Source: Sphingobacterium sp. HMA12 (GTDB lineage: Bacteria > Bacteroidota > Bacteroidia > Sphingobacteriales > Sphingobacteriaceae). From it: DNA of 64,000 nt. Location of the stretch: NCBI RefSeq assembly GCF_002933815.1, contig NZ_BEYR01000006.1, positions 291,998 to 355,997 on the forward strand, in the 5' to 3' direction. Each line of letters starts with the position of its first letter. Position 1 is the first letter of the stretch. A program made the position numbers and the translations under genes. The notes beneath the pieces are model-generated. The model saw only the letters and a list, made by a program, of their open reading frames with translations. It had not been told where the DNA came from and ran no database searches. This document shows, piece by piece, positions 37,854 through 46,398 of this stretch.

Positions 37854-38408
37854 CTAAAAAATAGTTAAGAAGATTAATAGAGCGGTTGAAATCTCAAAAT
37901 TATCCAGAATATACTGCCGTACAAACTTATTGCCCTTGACCAATTGATCGCGGACGGTATTGACAGAAATACCCAAGCGTTCGGCAATTTCATGATTATC
38001 CAAAAACTCTTCCTTGCTCAACAGAAATATCTCCAAACGCGCTTTCGGGAGTTTTCCGATTGCTTCCCGGTATACACGCTCCAAATCTTTAAAACGGATG
38101 GATTCTTCGTTTGAATTATCCACCAAAGCGGAAGCATCAATCCCATCAAGGTTAAACTGAAACCGCACTTTTTGCTTCCTTAGTTCGTCAAATACAAGAT
38201 TTTTGGCAACGGTATATAAGTAAGACTGAGGATTTCTGGTTTCATCCAACTCCCTCCATTTATTCCAAATACGAGAAAATACCTCCTGTACTAAATCAGC
38301 TGCGGCATTCTCTTCTTTCAGATGTAACAAGGCATATTTATATACCTTGTCTTTATAAGACAAAAAGAAATTTTTAAAATCTGGGATATTGTTATTTTCA
38401 ATAGGCAT
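37854..38408 (-). CDS. ECF-type RNA polymerase sigma factor
   Basis: A 184-residue ECF sigma factor. Region 2 at ~15-85 (YKYALLHLKEENAAADLVQE, FSRIWNKWRELD, SYLYTVAKNLVFDELRKQ) and region 4 at ~115-165 (LPKARLEIFLLSKEEFLDNH, IAERLGISVNTVRDQLVKG). It is the first gene of the leftward sigma-FecR-SusC-SusD cluster and probably activates it. The C-terminal stretch STALLIFLTIF is hydrophobic, as in the other sigma factor of this window. Confidence 0.94.
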   Translation of the reverse strand: MPIENNNIPDFKNFFLSYKDKVYKYALLHLKEENAAADLVQEVFSRIWNKWRELDETRNPQSYLYTVAKNLVFDELRKQKVRFQFNLDGIDASALVDNSNEESIRFKDLERVYREAIGKLPKARLEIFLLSKEEFLDNHEIAERLGISVNTVRDQLVKGNKFVRQYILDNFEISTALLIFLTIF

Positions 38409-38638
38409 CCTTCATCACTTATAATTGATGCTACAAGTTTAGGGAGAATTTTTCAAAATATTTGAATGAAAATGCTCCATCGCTCAAAGCTCCGTGCCGC
38501 CGTCAGTAATCATAACATTTTAACTACAATTAGTTTACATACAATTAACTCTTGTATTGCAGATTCCAGAAGTTTTGATAAACGTATTGTTGTGAGGTCA
38601 GGAAGTCGATTCCTGCAACAAGATTAAATTCAATAAAA

Positions 38639-38665
38639 AATCCCATTGGGATCTCCAATGGGATT
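38639..38665 (-). terminator. Terminator of DUF3843-like gene
   Basis: AATCCCATTGG pairs perfectly with CCAATGGGATT around a 5-nt loop. On the minus strand a run of T follows. It lies 31 bp after the stop at 38696. Confidence 0.85.
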
Positions 38666-38695
38666 AAAAAATGTATACTCGCTAAATAGATAACG

Positions 38696-40294
38696 TTATT
38701 TTATGAGCGGGAACGGGCCCAAAAAGTAACTTCCTCTTTTATAGAAACGAAGGAAAAAATCCAGTACCGGCTCTTCCAACGGGAAGAAGAATTGTTTGTC
38801 TACTTCCGTTTTGAATAAGTTGGCGTAGTACTTTGGTAATTCACTAGGAAAGAAGTCTTCAACCAAAAGATTCAAGAAATAACGGGCAAATGGGACCTCT
38901 GCTTGAGCTCCTTCCTCTTCCTTTTGCTTTTCAATAAATGGATTATGTTCCAACGGAAAAAATTCTTCTATTCCACCAAATACCTCTAAACCTGTCTTTG
39001 GATTGAAGAAAACAGTTACTTTCGCATCCGCTGTCAGATCCAAATTCGATTCTGGAAGTGATGATTCCTCTTTGCTTGGATACTTTTGCAAATATCTTTG
39101 AAAGAATTTGTTTGCAAAATCTTTCACCTCTCGTCCCTCCATAAAAGTTACAGCGGCATTTTGCTCAGACTGGAATAATTTACCCATATCTTTCAATTGC
39201 TTTTCCGTTTTTTTCAAGCTCTTGTCCTTGCCGTTCATCGCTTCAATGCGGTAGGTCATTTCATATTGTTCCGGAAGATCGAAATTCACTTCTTCCGGAT
39301 TGACCACCGTCATTATTCCAGATAGATTCCAAGCATCTTTCCAAGGAACGATTTCCATATAAAAAGACAGTGCCGCAGTAGGCTCCACAAATTCCTGGAT
39401 TGAATCTTTATAAATCTTGAATACCGTTTTTGTATGGATATGTTTTACATGAACAAACTGTTCATCCGTTTTTACATAATCAAAAAAACTATGGATGCGG
39501 TTCTCCAGCGTTTTGATGGAACTATAGAGCACATGTCCCTTACCAACCACTTCCGCAACAAATTCAGATGATTTAAGGGCAAATAAGTGCAGTCTATAGT
39601 TGTTGAAGTGATTATCACGGACACGATAGATCATTTGCTGCAATTGCGCCTGATCATGCTGATATCTGCCCAATTCTGCAACCTGCATCAGATGGTTAAG
39701 ATTGGTATTATACTCACCTGCTGTCAGATAGTTTGTTGCGACAAGTTTTTCGATAAAATTACGAACCTCAAAATAATTCGCATTTTCATCTAGTGTATAT
39801 TCCAATTTTAACTTTGGATTTTCAGGAGCCACTTCATAATGTTCCTCCAAAATAGCATAGGTAAGATCCGTTATCAACTGGATCAAACGGCCATGAGGAT
39901 CGATAAACAAGTGGGGATTGCGTTCACTAAAAAATAACCAGGTTAATACAGCAACATCTTCGCTATTGATATCCTCAGGATAGTAATCCAACAGATTGCT
40001 GTCCTTGTAGAAAGGAAGGAACTCATTGTACAGTCCCTTATGAATGGTTCTAAAAGCTGCAAATATCCCTGTATTGGCAATTACATCCTCCAAATAACAG
40101 GTCAGGTAAATACTTAATGTTTTTAAGGCATCAGTCTGAATTAGGTCATTCGTTTCCGGCTCTTCAAACCACAATGTCGATAAATTATCGTTGATCTGAT
40201 TGGCAACTTTTAAGTAATAACTATCTATATCGTTTGCTTTCTGGTAAGTATGGTGTGCAATCCAATCTTGAATAAAAATTCTGTTTCCTCTCAT
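38696..40294 (-). CDS. DUF3843-like cytoplasmic protein of unknown function
   Basis: A ~532-residue protein without signal peptide or membrane segments. The start is set at ATG 40294 (MRGNRIFIQDWIAHHTYQ) because the family begins with this type of IxIxDWL-x-Y segment and because a TACTTTTG promoter element lies 18 bp upstream; the longer frame would start inside the promoter. It resembles DUF3843, a Bacteroidota family (AND-SYYLKVANQINDNL, TCYLEDVIANTGIFAAFRTIH and ARYFLNLLVEDFFPSELPKY segments are typical). The protein is acidic with no visible catalytic motif. It is a single-gene unit with its own terminator. Function unknown. Confidence 0.7.
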   Translation of the reverse strand: MRGNRIFIQDWIAHHTYQKANDIDSYYLKVANQINDNLSTLWFEEPETNDLIQTDALKTLSIYLTCYLEDVIANTGIFAAFRTIHKGLYNEFLPFYKDSNLLDYYPEDINSEDVAVLTWLFFSERNPHLFIDPHGRLIQLITDLTYAILEEHYEVAPENPKLKLEYTLDENANYFEVRNFIEKLVATNYLTAGEYNTNLNHLMQVAELGRYQHDQAQLQQMIYRVRDNHFNNYRLHLFALKSSEFVAEVVGKGHVLYSSIKTLENRIHSFFDYVKTDEQFVHVKHIHTKTVFKIYKDSIQEFVEPTAALSFYMEIVPWKDAWNLSGIMTVVNPEEVNFDLPEQYEMTYRIEAMNGKDKSLKKTEKQLKDMGKLFQSEQNAAVTFMEGREVKDFANKFFQRYLQKYPSKEESSLPESNLDLTADAKVTVFFNPKTGLEVFGGIEEFFPLEHNPFIEKQKEEEGAQAEVPFARYFLNLLVEDFFPSELPKYYANLFKTEVDKQFFFPLEEPVLDFFLRFYKRGSYFLGPFPLIK

Positions 40295-40311
40295 ATGAAA
40301 AATGCTAAATC

Positions 40312-40319
40312 CAAAAGTA
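40312..40319 (-). promoter_or_regulatory. Bacteroidota -7 promoter element upstream of DUF3843-like gene
   Basis: On the minus strand the sequence is TACTTTTG, a full match to the TAnnTTTG -7 consensus of the Bacteroidota primary sigma factor. It lies 18 bp before ATG 40294. No clear -33 TTTG was found at the ideal distance. Confidence 0.45.
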
Positions 40320-40462
40320 GCCAAATTTTCGAAATTTCCATGATTACAAAACACATGCATAAACGAAAATAATTTCGACCAATCCAGCTAACCAATTAAG
40401 GTCAAAGGAGCACACGATAAATCCGTCCTATCGGCATACATAAGCATTTAACAGAAACAAAA

Positions 40463-40485
40463 AAAGATGCCTTATGAGCATCTTT
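40463..40485 (-). terminator. Terminator of CpsB/YwqE-like phosphatase gene
   Basis: AAAGATGC pairs with GCATCTTT around a 7-nt loop, followed on the minus strand by TTTT. It lies 23 bp after the stop at 40508. Confidence 0.75.
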
Positions 40486-40507
40486 GTATTGTACAATTTT
40501 ATTTCCT

Positions 40508-41308
40508 TTATCCTGCAGCAATGACATTATTATTGCTTCCCAAATGATTCTGAAGCGTCGGATTCAAGATATTACATGTTTTTAATAAGTCGCGTACGGG
40601 ATATTTCGCAACGATCTCCTCCAGCGCAGTCAAATGACGATTATGATGTACATCCGTTCCGACAAAATCATACATACCTGATTTAATCATCGTTAAAGCT
40701 GCCGATTTCACCTCAACACCATAATATCTGCTGATCGACAGTAGGTTTAATTGCAACATACAACCAGCATCTTTAATCTGCTTGTACATATTAAAATTAT
40801 AGTGGTAATAATTATAACGCTCCGGATGCGCCAATATAGGCTGGTAGCCAAGCTTTTGAATATCAAGAATAGTTTGAAATAACGCTTTGGATTCCTGTAG
40901 ATAAGACATTTCAATGAGCACATATCCCCCAGGCATCACACAAAGCTCATTGGTATCGATCAACCTTGCAATTCCGTCATCTATCATATGCTCAGCAGCA
41001 GGATAAATCTCAGGAATAGTAGGCAGGTGTTTTATACCATTCAGCAGCTTGTCTTTGGCATCCTCAATTGTTTCGATTGAATTCGGATGCACCCCCTCCA
41101 TAATATGCGGCGTACAGATAAATTTTTCAAATCCCATTCTTCCCAAGCCCTTCAATAAATCAATTGACTGTTCAACAGATTGGCTTCCGTCATCTATTCC
41201 CGGGAGGATATGGTTATGCATATCCACTTCTAAAAAGGCGAGTGTACCTACAACCTTTATTTTTGAATCTTGAGTTTTGTTTCCAAACAGTTTTGAAAAT
41301 ATCCCCAT
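40508..41308 (-). CDS. CpsB/YwqE-type PHP-fold tyrosine-protein phosphatase
   Basis: A 266-residue cytoplasmic enzyme; the start is ATG 41308 (MGIFSKLFGNK), since the longer frame adds only a non-conserved, AT-rich extension. The PHP metal-binding motifs are DMHNHILPGIDDGS, CTPHIMEG, HPERYNYY and GTDVHHNRH. These match the CpsB/CapC/YwqE family of manganese-dependent tyrosine phosphatases that act on bacterial tyrosine kinases in polysaccharide assembly. Here no kinase or capsule gene is adjacent, so it probably acts on targets encoded elsewhere. Confidence 0.88.
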   Translation of the reverse strand: MGIFSKLFGNKTQDSKIKVVGTLAFLEVDMHNHILPGIDDGSQSVEQSIDLLKGLGRMGFEKFICTPHIMEGVHPNSIETIEDAKDKLLNGIKHLPTIPEIYPAAEHMIDDGIARLIDTNELCVMPGGYVLIEMSYLQESKALFQTILDIQKLGYQPILAHPERYNYYHYNFNMYKQIKDAGCMLQLNLLSISRYYGVEVKSAALTMIKSGMYDFVGTDVHHNRHLTALEEIVAKYPVRDLLKTCNILNPTLQNHLGSNNNVIAAG

Positions 41309-41436
41309 ATTATAGTATAAATCTTTTTTTACTCTATTATTTGCAAATAACAAACTACAAAAATACCACTATTCGTCTAAAATCGCGCAACATTATATTA
41401 ACATTATAAAAATATAACCATAATATTACAAACTTT

Positions 41437-41471
41437 GCATCAAACAATTTTACAATTAAATTGTTTGATGC
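41437..41471. terminator. Strong hairpin after DUF4836-like gene (no T tract)
   Basis: GCATCAAACAATTT pairs perfectly with AAATTGTTTGATGC (14 bp, 7-nt loop), 15 bp after the stop at 41486. Neither strand has a clean T tract, so it may act as a transcript-stabilising 3-prime hairpin or a weak terminator. Confidence 0.5.
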
Positions 41472-41485
41472 TCGGTATAACCATC

Positions 41486-43462
41486 TTATTTATCGATCTC
41501 CAATAGAATCTGGTCAATCATATAACTAATTGCTCCATCCTTTGTCTGTGGCAGCTTGGAAGACATCTCTGCCTCCATACGGTTGCCCACAATTCCTTTC
41601 GAGGTAATTGCCGTACTGCCATATTGATTCAGTTGTGCAACAGTTTTGTCCCATTGTCTTCCGGGACTAACGCCCATCTCCTGAAGCATGGCGGGCAACT
41701 TTTGCAGGTCAAAAGCTGCTGACATTTTATTTTGTTTCATCAACTTAATAAAATCTTTGTTCGCAGGGGCAGCCATCTTATTTTGGCGGATATCATGTAG
41801 CGATAAAGAATCATTGCTTACCATCACCAAATCATCTTTCAGTAGCACGTACATTGGGAAATCCAGTGCTTTTTTTGAAGAAAATGCATAGATACCATCT
41901 TGTGTTTTGCCTAAGGCTTTGGCAATCGCAAGATCCAGTCCTTTTTTGATCAGACGTTGATCCTTCGAAGTAAACATCCAGATAAATACCGGTAAGGTCT
42001 CATCCTTTGTTTTTTTCACTTCCGTTGCGTTATAATCATCGTCATAGGTATAATCAATGTATTCTTTTCTAAATTTACGCAAACCATTGACCACAAAAAG
42101 ATGATCTCCCGGCATTACCTGTGCAATTGCTTTCTCATCTAGCGCAACTTCAAGCGCCATCAGTCCCCATTCAACTAAATCTTGCTGAGGCCCCAATAAT
42201 CCGCCATAGTATTTGGCCATATAACTAGGCATATCACGTAAATATGCTTCTGAATTAATATTAAAATTGAAGAACCCAAGCGTTTTATCGGTCAAATATT
42301 TACTGAATTTTCCATTTGGCTTTCTGGCATAAAACCGTTTGGACATTTCAGCTAGATCCTTATCTAAGCCCATCGAGCCTTTTAATTTCAATACATTCCC
42401 TTCCTGCGATAAATCGAGAACACCATCCTGATATCCTGTTCTAAACTTATCCATATTAATGCCCATATAGAGATAAGGAATCGATTTATAAGGCATAAGG
42501 CCGCGGTAAAGTTCTTCAACATGCGGTACATATAGACGGATCAATCCTAGGTTTTTGAGCACTTTATTCTGATCCGAAACAGACAGCGGTTTATAAGAAG
42601 TAGACAGCAAACGCGTAGCTTCTCCTGTCAGCCATTGATCACGAAGCGCATTACGTATGGAATCATTTTTCCGATTTTGATCCTCATAGGCTGTATAGAG
42701 TGAATCATAATAACTTGGGTCATGCATTTCCGCCGGAGCGACATCCATTGGCACTGGCACAGCTTCCTCCACACTTGCCACGAGCGTATCGGGCACGCTC
42801 TCTATAATTGCCGGCGGGCTCAGTGGCTGTATTTCCTTTTCGCCTTCTTCCCAACCTACCGCAACCGCAGTCGAATCCACAACTGCCGCCACAGAATCAT
42901 CTATCTCTGGAGAATATGCATCAGCCGCGGGAGCCATATAGGCTACCTTTTTTATCCCGTAGCGGTTTGCAACAGAGTCGTTGTCGAAGAAAGTAGTATT
43001 CATTGTCGAGGAAATAAAACGCGCCATTCGGTCGTTGTAAACCACCATACTCCCCGGTTTCAGCCCTATGCTTGAATAACCATTGGCAAAGGGTTTAGAC
43101 TCCCCTGCATCATGTAATAATTTCTCAAACTGACCTTTATTGGACAGCGGAAATATAAACTCGATAAAACTCACGCTATCTGTCTTTCTGCTATAGAAAT
43201 AAGACGTCTGCGTAAGGTCAATACCTAGGTTTTTGATATCATTCCCAACTGAACCACCCGACTTTTCAATCTGTTTGAAGAGGCCGGCTTTCTGAAGCAA
43301 CTCGTTCAATTTGTTTGCATTTGCCTTCTCAACAATTTCCTTCACATTAAAGGCTGCGATCATTTCAGCATTTTCGGGAATGAGCTTAATTAGATCTTGC
43401 GACTTCACGCTCCCCATCAGGGAAAAACATGCCAGTCCAGTCAATAAAATTTTTGATTTCAT
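41486..43462 (-). CDS. DUF4836-like secreted protein
   Basis: A 658-residue protein with a signal peptide ending at about SVKSQ22. Its opening LIKLIPENAEMIAAFNVKEIVEKA resembles in style the DUF4836 proteins of Bacteroidota (an inferred family). Residues ~185-275 form a Pro-, Glu- and Ala-rich low-complexity insert (SPPAIIESVPDTLVASVEEA) that looks disordered; the flanking parts appear as a folded alpha/beta repeat, with later KIDK-type ends. It follows a lipoprotein gene by only 5 bp, suggesting a functional pair in the envelope. No catalytic motif seen and no function assigned. Confidence 0.6.
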   Translation of the reverse strand: MKSKILLTGLACFSLMGSVKSQDLIKLIPENAEMIAAFNVKEIVEKANANKLNELLQKAGLFKQIEKSGGSVGNDIKNLGIDLTQTSYFYSRKTDSVSFIEFIFPLSNKGQFEKLLHDAGESKPFANGYSSIGLKPGSMVVYNDRMARFISSTMNTTFFDNDSVANRYGIKKVAYMAPAADAYSPEIDDSVAAVVDSTAVAVGWEEGEKEIQPLSPPAIIESVPDTLVASVEEAVPVPMDVAPAEMHDPSYYDSLYTAYEDQNRKNDSIRNALRDQWLTGEATRLLSTSYKPLSVSDQNKVLKNLGLIRLYVPHVEELYRGLMPYKSIPYLYMGINMDKFRTGYQDGVLDLSQEGNVLKLKGSMGLDKDLAEMSKRFYARKPNGKFSKYLTDKTLGFFNFNINSEAYLRDMPSYMAKYYGGLLGPQQDLVEWGLMALEVALDEKAIAQVMPGDHLFVVNGLRKFRKEYIDYTYDDDYNATEVKKTKDETLPVFIWMFTSKDQRLIKKGLDLAIAKALGKTQDGIYAFSSKKALDFPMYVLLKDDLVMVSNDSLSLHDIRQNKMAAPANKDFIKLMKQNKMSAAFDLQKLPAMLQEMGVSPGRQWDKTVAQLNQYGSTAITSKGIVGNRMEAEMSSKLPQTKDGAISYMIDQILLEIDK

Positions 43463-43467
43463 ATAGG

Positions 43468-44172
43468 TTATTTTGTTAATGTGATTTTATTTGCCAAAGT
43501 AGATTTACCGTAGACCAGATCAGTAAATAATAACTTTAATAGTACTCCCTTCTTGTTTGCGGCAACTTTTGCTTTATTATTCTCCTGTGATACGATCGGT
43601 TTTTCGAATCGAATGATCTGGGTATAAAAAGCATCTGCAAATTGCGCCGTGTTATCGCTTCCCAACTGATTGAATTTAGCCTTCCAAGTGTTAGAGGCTA
43701 CGAATTTACGTTCAAATATGTTGGTCTGCGCATTATAATAATATCGATTTGAGTTTGAGATCTTCGTCTTAAACCGATTGGCCAATATATCAGAAAAAGC
43801 ATTTAACGACTCGATCTGACTAAAGTCACAAGAAATATTGACAATAAAGTTTGTGAAATCTGTTTGATACTGTACATTAGAGATCCCCTTCGTCTGTTTA
43901 AGCAACTGAACCGCAGCCCGAATCTCCTTTTCCATTTCAGCTTGCGTTGGTATCTGTATCCCTTTAACACTTTTCATCTTCATCAAGGACGAGACTTTTG
44001 TTTTACTTTTACTTAGGTTCAATGTTGCTGCGATATGCCCCGAACCGTTAGGCTTAAGGTCAATCTGTTCGACAAAGTCAAAACAACTGGACAATGTAAA
44101 AACCATTACCAATGCACATAAAACCACACAAAGCCTGTTCACTTGTCCTTTTAATTCAAATACTCCTTTCAT
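43468..44172 (-). CDS. Lipoprotein of unknown function, paired with DUF4836-like gene
   Basis: A 234-residue lipoprotein: hydrophobic leader and lipobox LSSC (Cys ~30) followed by FDFVEQIDLKPNGSGHIAAT. The mature protein is a mixed alpha/beta domain with IQIPTQAEMEKEIRAAVQLL and NFIVNISCDFSQIESLNAFS segments. I do not recognise a named family with certainty. It is the first gene of a two-gene unit with the DUF4836-like gene 5 bp downstream, and is divergent from the fimbrillin-nuclease gene. Confidence 0.6.
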   Translation of the reverse strand: MKGVFELKGQVNRLCVVLCALVMVFTLSSCFDFVEQIDLKPNGSGHIAATLNLSKSKTKVSSLMKMKSVKGIQIPTQAEMEKEIRAAVQLLKQTKGISNVQYQTDFTNFIVNISCDFSQIESLNAFSDILANRFKTKISNSNRYYYNAQTNIFERKFVASNTWKAKFNQLGSDNTAQFADAFYTQIIRFEKPIVSQENNKAKVAANKKGVLLKLLFTDLVYGKSTLANKITLTK

Positions 44173-44555
44173 TTCTTATCTGTACAGATTAATAATTATC
44201 AAATCAATATATGTTCGGGCATTAACAGCAAACATTGTGCTATTTTCTTTGCTTTAGGAAAATTTCAATAAAAAGTCCTTAAAATATACCTTCCAAATAA
44301 CAATGAATACACTCTCCGTCATTGTTCGTAAACCTGCACAAAATCAAATAAGGACCAAAATACCGCAGCTTGAAGGAGTTGAAATACATTAAAAACCGAT
44401 CAAAAATTCACAAAAAACAAAAGAATTATACCTAAGAATCAAACACATACTTTTGCGAAATATTTATTGAAGCAAAAATGCAGGTTAGCGCCCTTTTTGT
44501 TTAGTTTTTCTAGCTACTTTTGCCGTCTTATTATTCACAAACACTAACGATCAAT
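44173..44555. other. Divergent intergenic region, no gene seen
   Basis: This 383-bp AT-rich region separates the leftward lipoprotein gene from the rightward nuclease gene. It holds an inverted repeat AACAATGA / TCATTGTT (44299-44306, 44319-44326) and a full-match -7 promoter element at 44515-44522. No coding frame is supported. Confidence 0.5.
44515..44522 (+). promoter_or_regulatory. Bacteroidota -7 promoter element upstream of nuclease gene
   Basis: TACTTTTG fully matches TAnnTTTG. A TTTG lies 15 bp upstream (44496-44499), slightly close for an ideal -33. Its position makes an in-frame TTG at 44520 impossible as a start and supports ATG 44556 or later. Confidence 0.5.
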
Positions 44556-46160
44556 ATGATTTACAAGCTTATGGCTGTTCCACAGCATACCATGTGCCGG
44601 ATAGTTTACCTGATGACCGCATTGCTTATCTTCAACTCATGTCAAAAAAATAATTCCCGAATCGAACAGACTGCACTACAATTTACGCCTATCATCGTGG
44701 GCCAAATTAATACGGATGTGACAGGAACCTCATGGAACAAGGATGATAAAATCGGGGTCTACATGGTCAGATCCGGCCAGGCATTAAGCTCAAGTTCAAT
44801 TGTGAATGGAATCAACAATCGTCTATTTAATATAAATGGCAATATATTTCAAAGTAAATCACCCAGTTATTTACCCAATGAACAGGTAGATTTTATTGCC
44901 TATTATCCTTACAGATCCATCAGCGATTTTCAATACCCCATCGATGTAAGTGATCAAACAAATCTATCGGCTTTGGATTTCATGTATGCGAGCAAGACAA
45001 AAAGCATGAGCAGGACGAACAATACCATCCCGCTTAATTTTGTAAGGCAGTTAAGCAAGATTTCCATTCAACTTTCCATTACCAATACAGCCGCTTTGGA
45101 AACCGGTCCGATTACAGTCAGCATTCCATCGGTACATACAACAGCAGGATTTGACCTCCCAACGGGAAAGTTGCATGTCAATCCGAATGAAAAAAAAGAT
45201 ATTCAAACAAAAGTAACATTGAGCGGCAAGCAAACCGCTACGATAGAATTCATACTGCTTCCTGGAGAGGATATCACCCGAAAGGCAATTAAATTTATAG
45301 CTTCGAATGGCGATCATTACACCTGGACAACACCGCAAAATGAGCAGTTAAAAAAACTGATCGGCGGGAATCTTTATCGTTTTAATATCAGCATTAACAA
45401 GGGTAAACTGAGTGCTGAAACCGGCAATTCACAAGTTTATCTGGAAATCCCCAAAATGAACGATCTGAGTAATGATGAGGTCTTTATACAACACTTTCTT
45501 CCCGAGGCAAAAACAGAAAGAAACTATGCGATGTTGTACAATAAAACGCTAAAAATGGCTTACTGGGTTGCTTATCCATTATATCGTGATATTTTAGGCT
45601 CTGGCAATCGCACCGATGCGTGGGGATTTGACCCCGCGGTATCAACAGCATTCCAGCCAGTTTTATTCAAAGGATTTCAACCAACAGGTTATGACCGCGG
45701 ACATCAACTTCCCAGTGCAGACCGGAACCTAAATATAACGCAGAATAAAACAACATTTTACTTCACCAATATGACGGCACAAGCATCCCGTCTCAATCAG
45801 GGGCTCTGGGCAAACCTGGAAACAAAGGTGAGAACCTGGACCGCGCAGTGTGACACTATGTATGTTGTAACAGGAGCAATGCCGACAAGCGAGACGGACA
45901 ACCAACTTGACTTTGCGCGGGACAATGACGGAAAAGATATTGCAAAGCCAAAATACTATTTCAAAGCCTTGGCGATGAAAAAAGGGGACGAATACTATAC
46001 CATTGGCTATAAGATAGACAATATTACTCCTCCATCCGGAAGTACTTTTGACAATTACAGATTGACGGTAAGCGATCTGGAAAAAGCAACAGGATTTACT
46101 TTTTTCCCGGATTTAGATAACTCCAAAAAAGGGAGTATAGATAATCGTATCTGGAAATAA
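44556..46160 (+). CDS. Lipoprotein fusing a fimbrillin-like domain to a DRGH-type DNA/RNA non-specific endonuclease
   Basis: About 534 residues. ATGs at 44556, 44571 and 44592 are possible; the lipobox FNSC followed by QKNN fits a lipoprotein. Residues ~25-285 have the pattern of fimbrillin-family proteins (TSWNKDDKIGVYMV, VDFIAYYPYRS, LDFMYASKTKSMSR, NFVRQLSKISIQLS). The C-terminal ~230 residues form an NUC1-type nuclease: YDRGHQLPSADRN with the metal/base motif D-R-G-H (His ~383), then FYFTNMTAQ (metal-binding Asn) and LNQGLWANLE. Such nucleases cut DNA and RNA with Mg2+. Fusion to a fimbrillin-like domain suggests a surface-anchored nuclease for nucleotide scavenging or DNA removal. A terminator follows at 46251. 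Confidence 0.88.
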   Translation: MIYKLMAVPQHTMCRIVYLMTALLIFNSCQKNNSRIEQTALQFTPIIVGQINTDVTGTSWNKDDKIGVYMVRSGQALSSSSIVNGINNRLFNINGNIFQSKSPSYLPNEQVDFIAYYPYRSISDFQYPIDVSDQTNLSALDFMYASKTKSMSRTNNTIPLNFVRQLSKISIQLSITNTAALETGPITVSIPSVHTTAGFDLPTGKLHVNPNEKKDIQTKVTLSGKQTATIEFILLPGEDITRKAIKFIASNGDHYTWTTPQNEQLKKLIGGNLYRFNISINKGKLSAETGNSQVYLEIPKMNDLSNDEVFIQHFLPEAKTERNYAMLYNKTLKMAYWVAYPLYRDILGSGNRTDAWGFDPAVSTAFQPVLFKGFQPTGYDRGHQLPSADRNLNITQNKTTFYFTNMTAQASRLNQGLWANLETKVRTWTAQCDTMYVVTGAMPTSETDNQLDFARDNDGKDIAKPKYYFKALAMKKGDEYYTIGYKIDNITPPSGSTFDNYRLTVSDLEKATGFTFFPDLDNSKKGSIDNRIWK

Positions 46161-46250
46161 TTCATAATCATTTAATTATACTATTCCATTCGGATTAAAA
46201 TAACCGCTCAAACTTGATAAAATCAAAAAATCCGAAAGATATATACTGTT

Positions 46251-46287
46251 AAAAGCCAAAGCTAAAATAATCGCGCTTTGGCTTTTT
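46251..46287 (+). terminator. Terminator of nuclease gene
   Basis: AAAAGCCAAAGC pairs with GCTTTGGCTTTT (12 bp) around a 12-nt loop, with a T tract. It lies 91 bp after the stop at 46160. Confidence 0.75.
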
Positions 46288-46398
46288 ACTTACAAGTATT
46301 GCCACTGTTCTTCAAAAAAATCGACATTCCTAAAAAAAACACCATTTTATCAATGAATACCACTATAAATCAATCGCAGTTTTTATTAGTTTTAGCCC

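Noticed and set aside
40295..40360. Extension of the DUF3843-like gene to 40360
   Set aside because: It covers a consensus -7 promoter element and has no family-like sequence; the ATG at 40294 fits better.
44520..44555. Nuclease start at TTG 44520
   Set aside because: The codon lies inside a consensus TACTTTTG promoter element, so it would not be transcribed.
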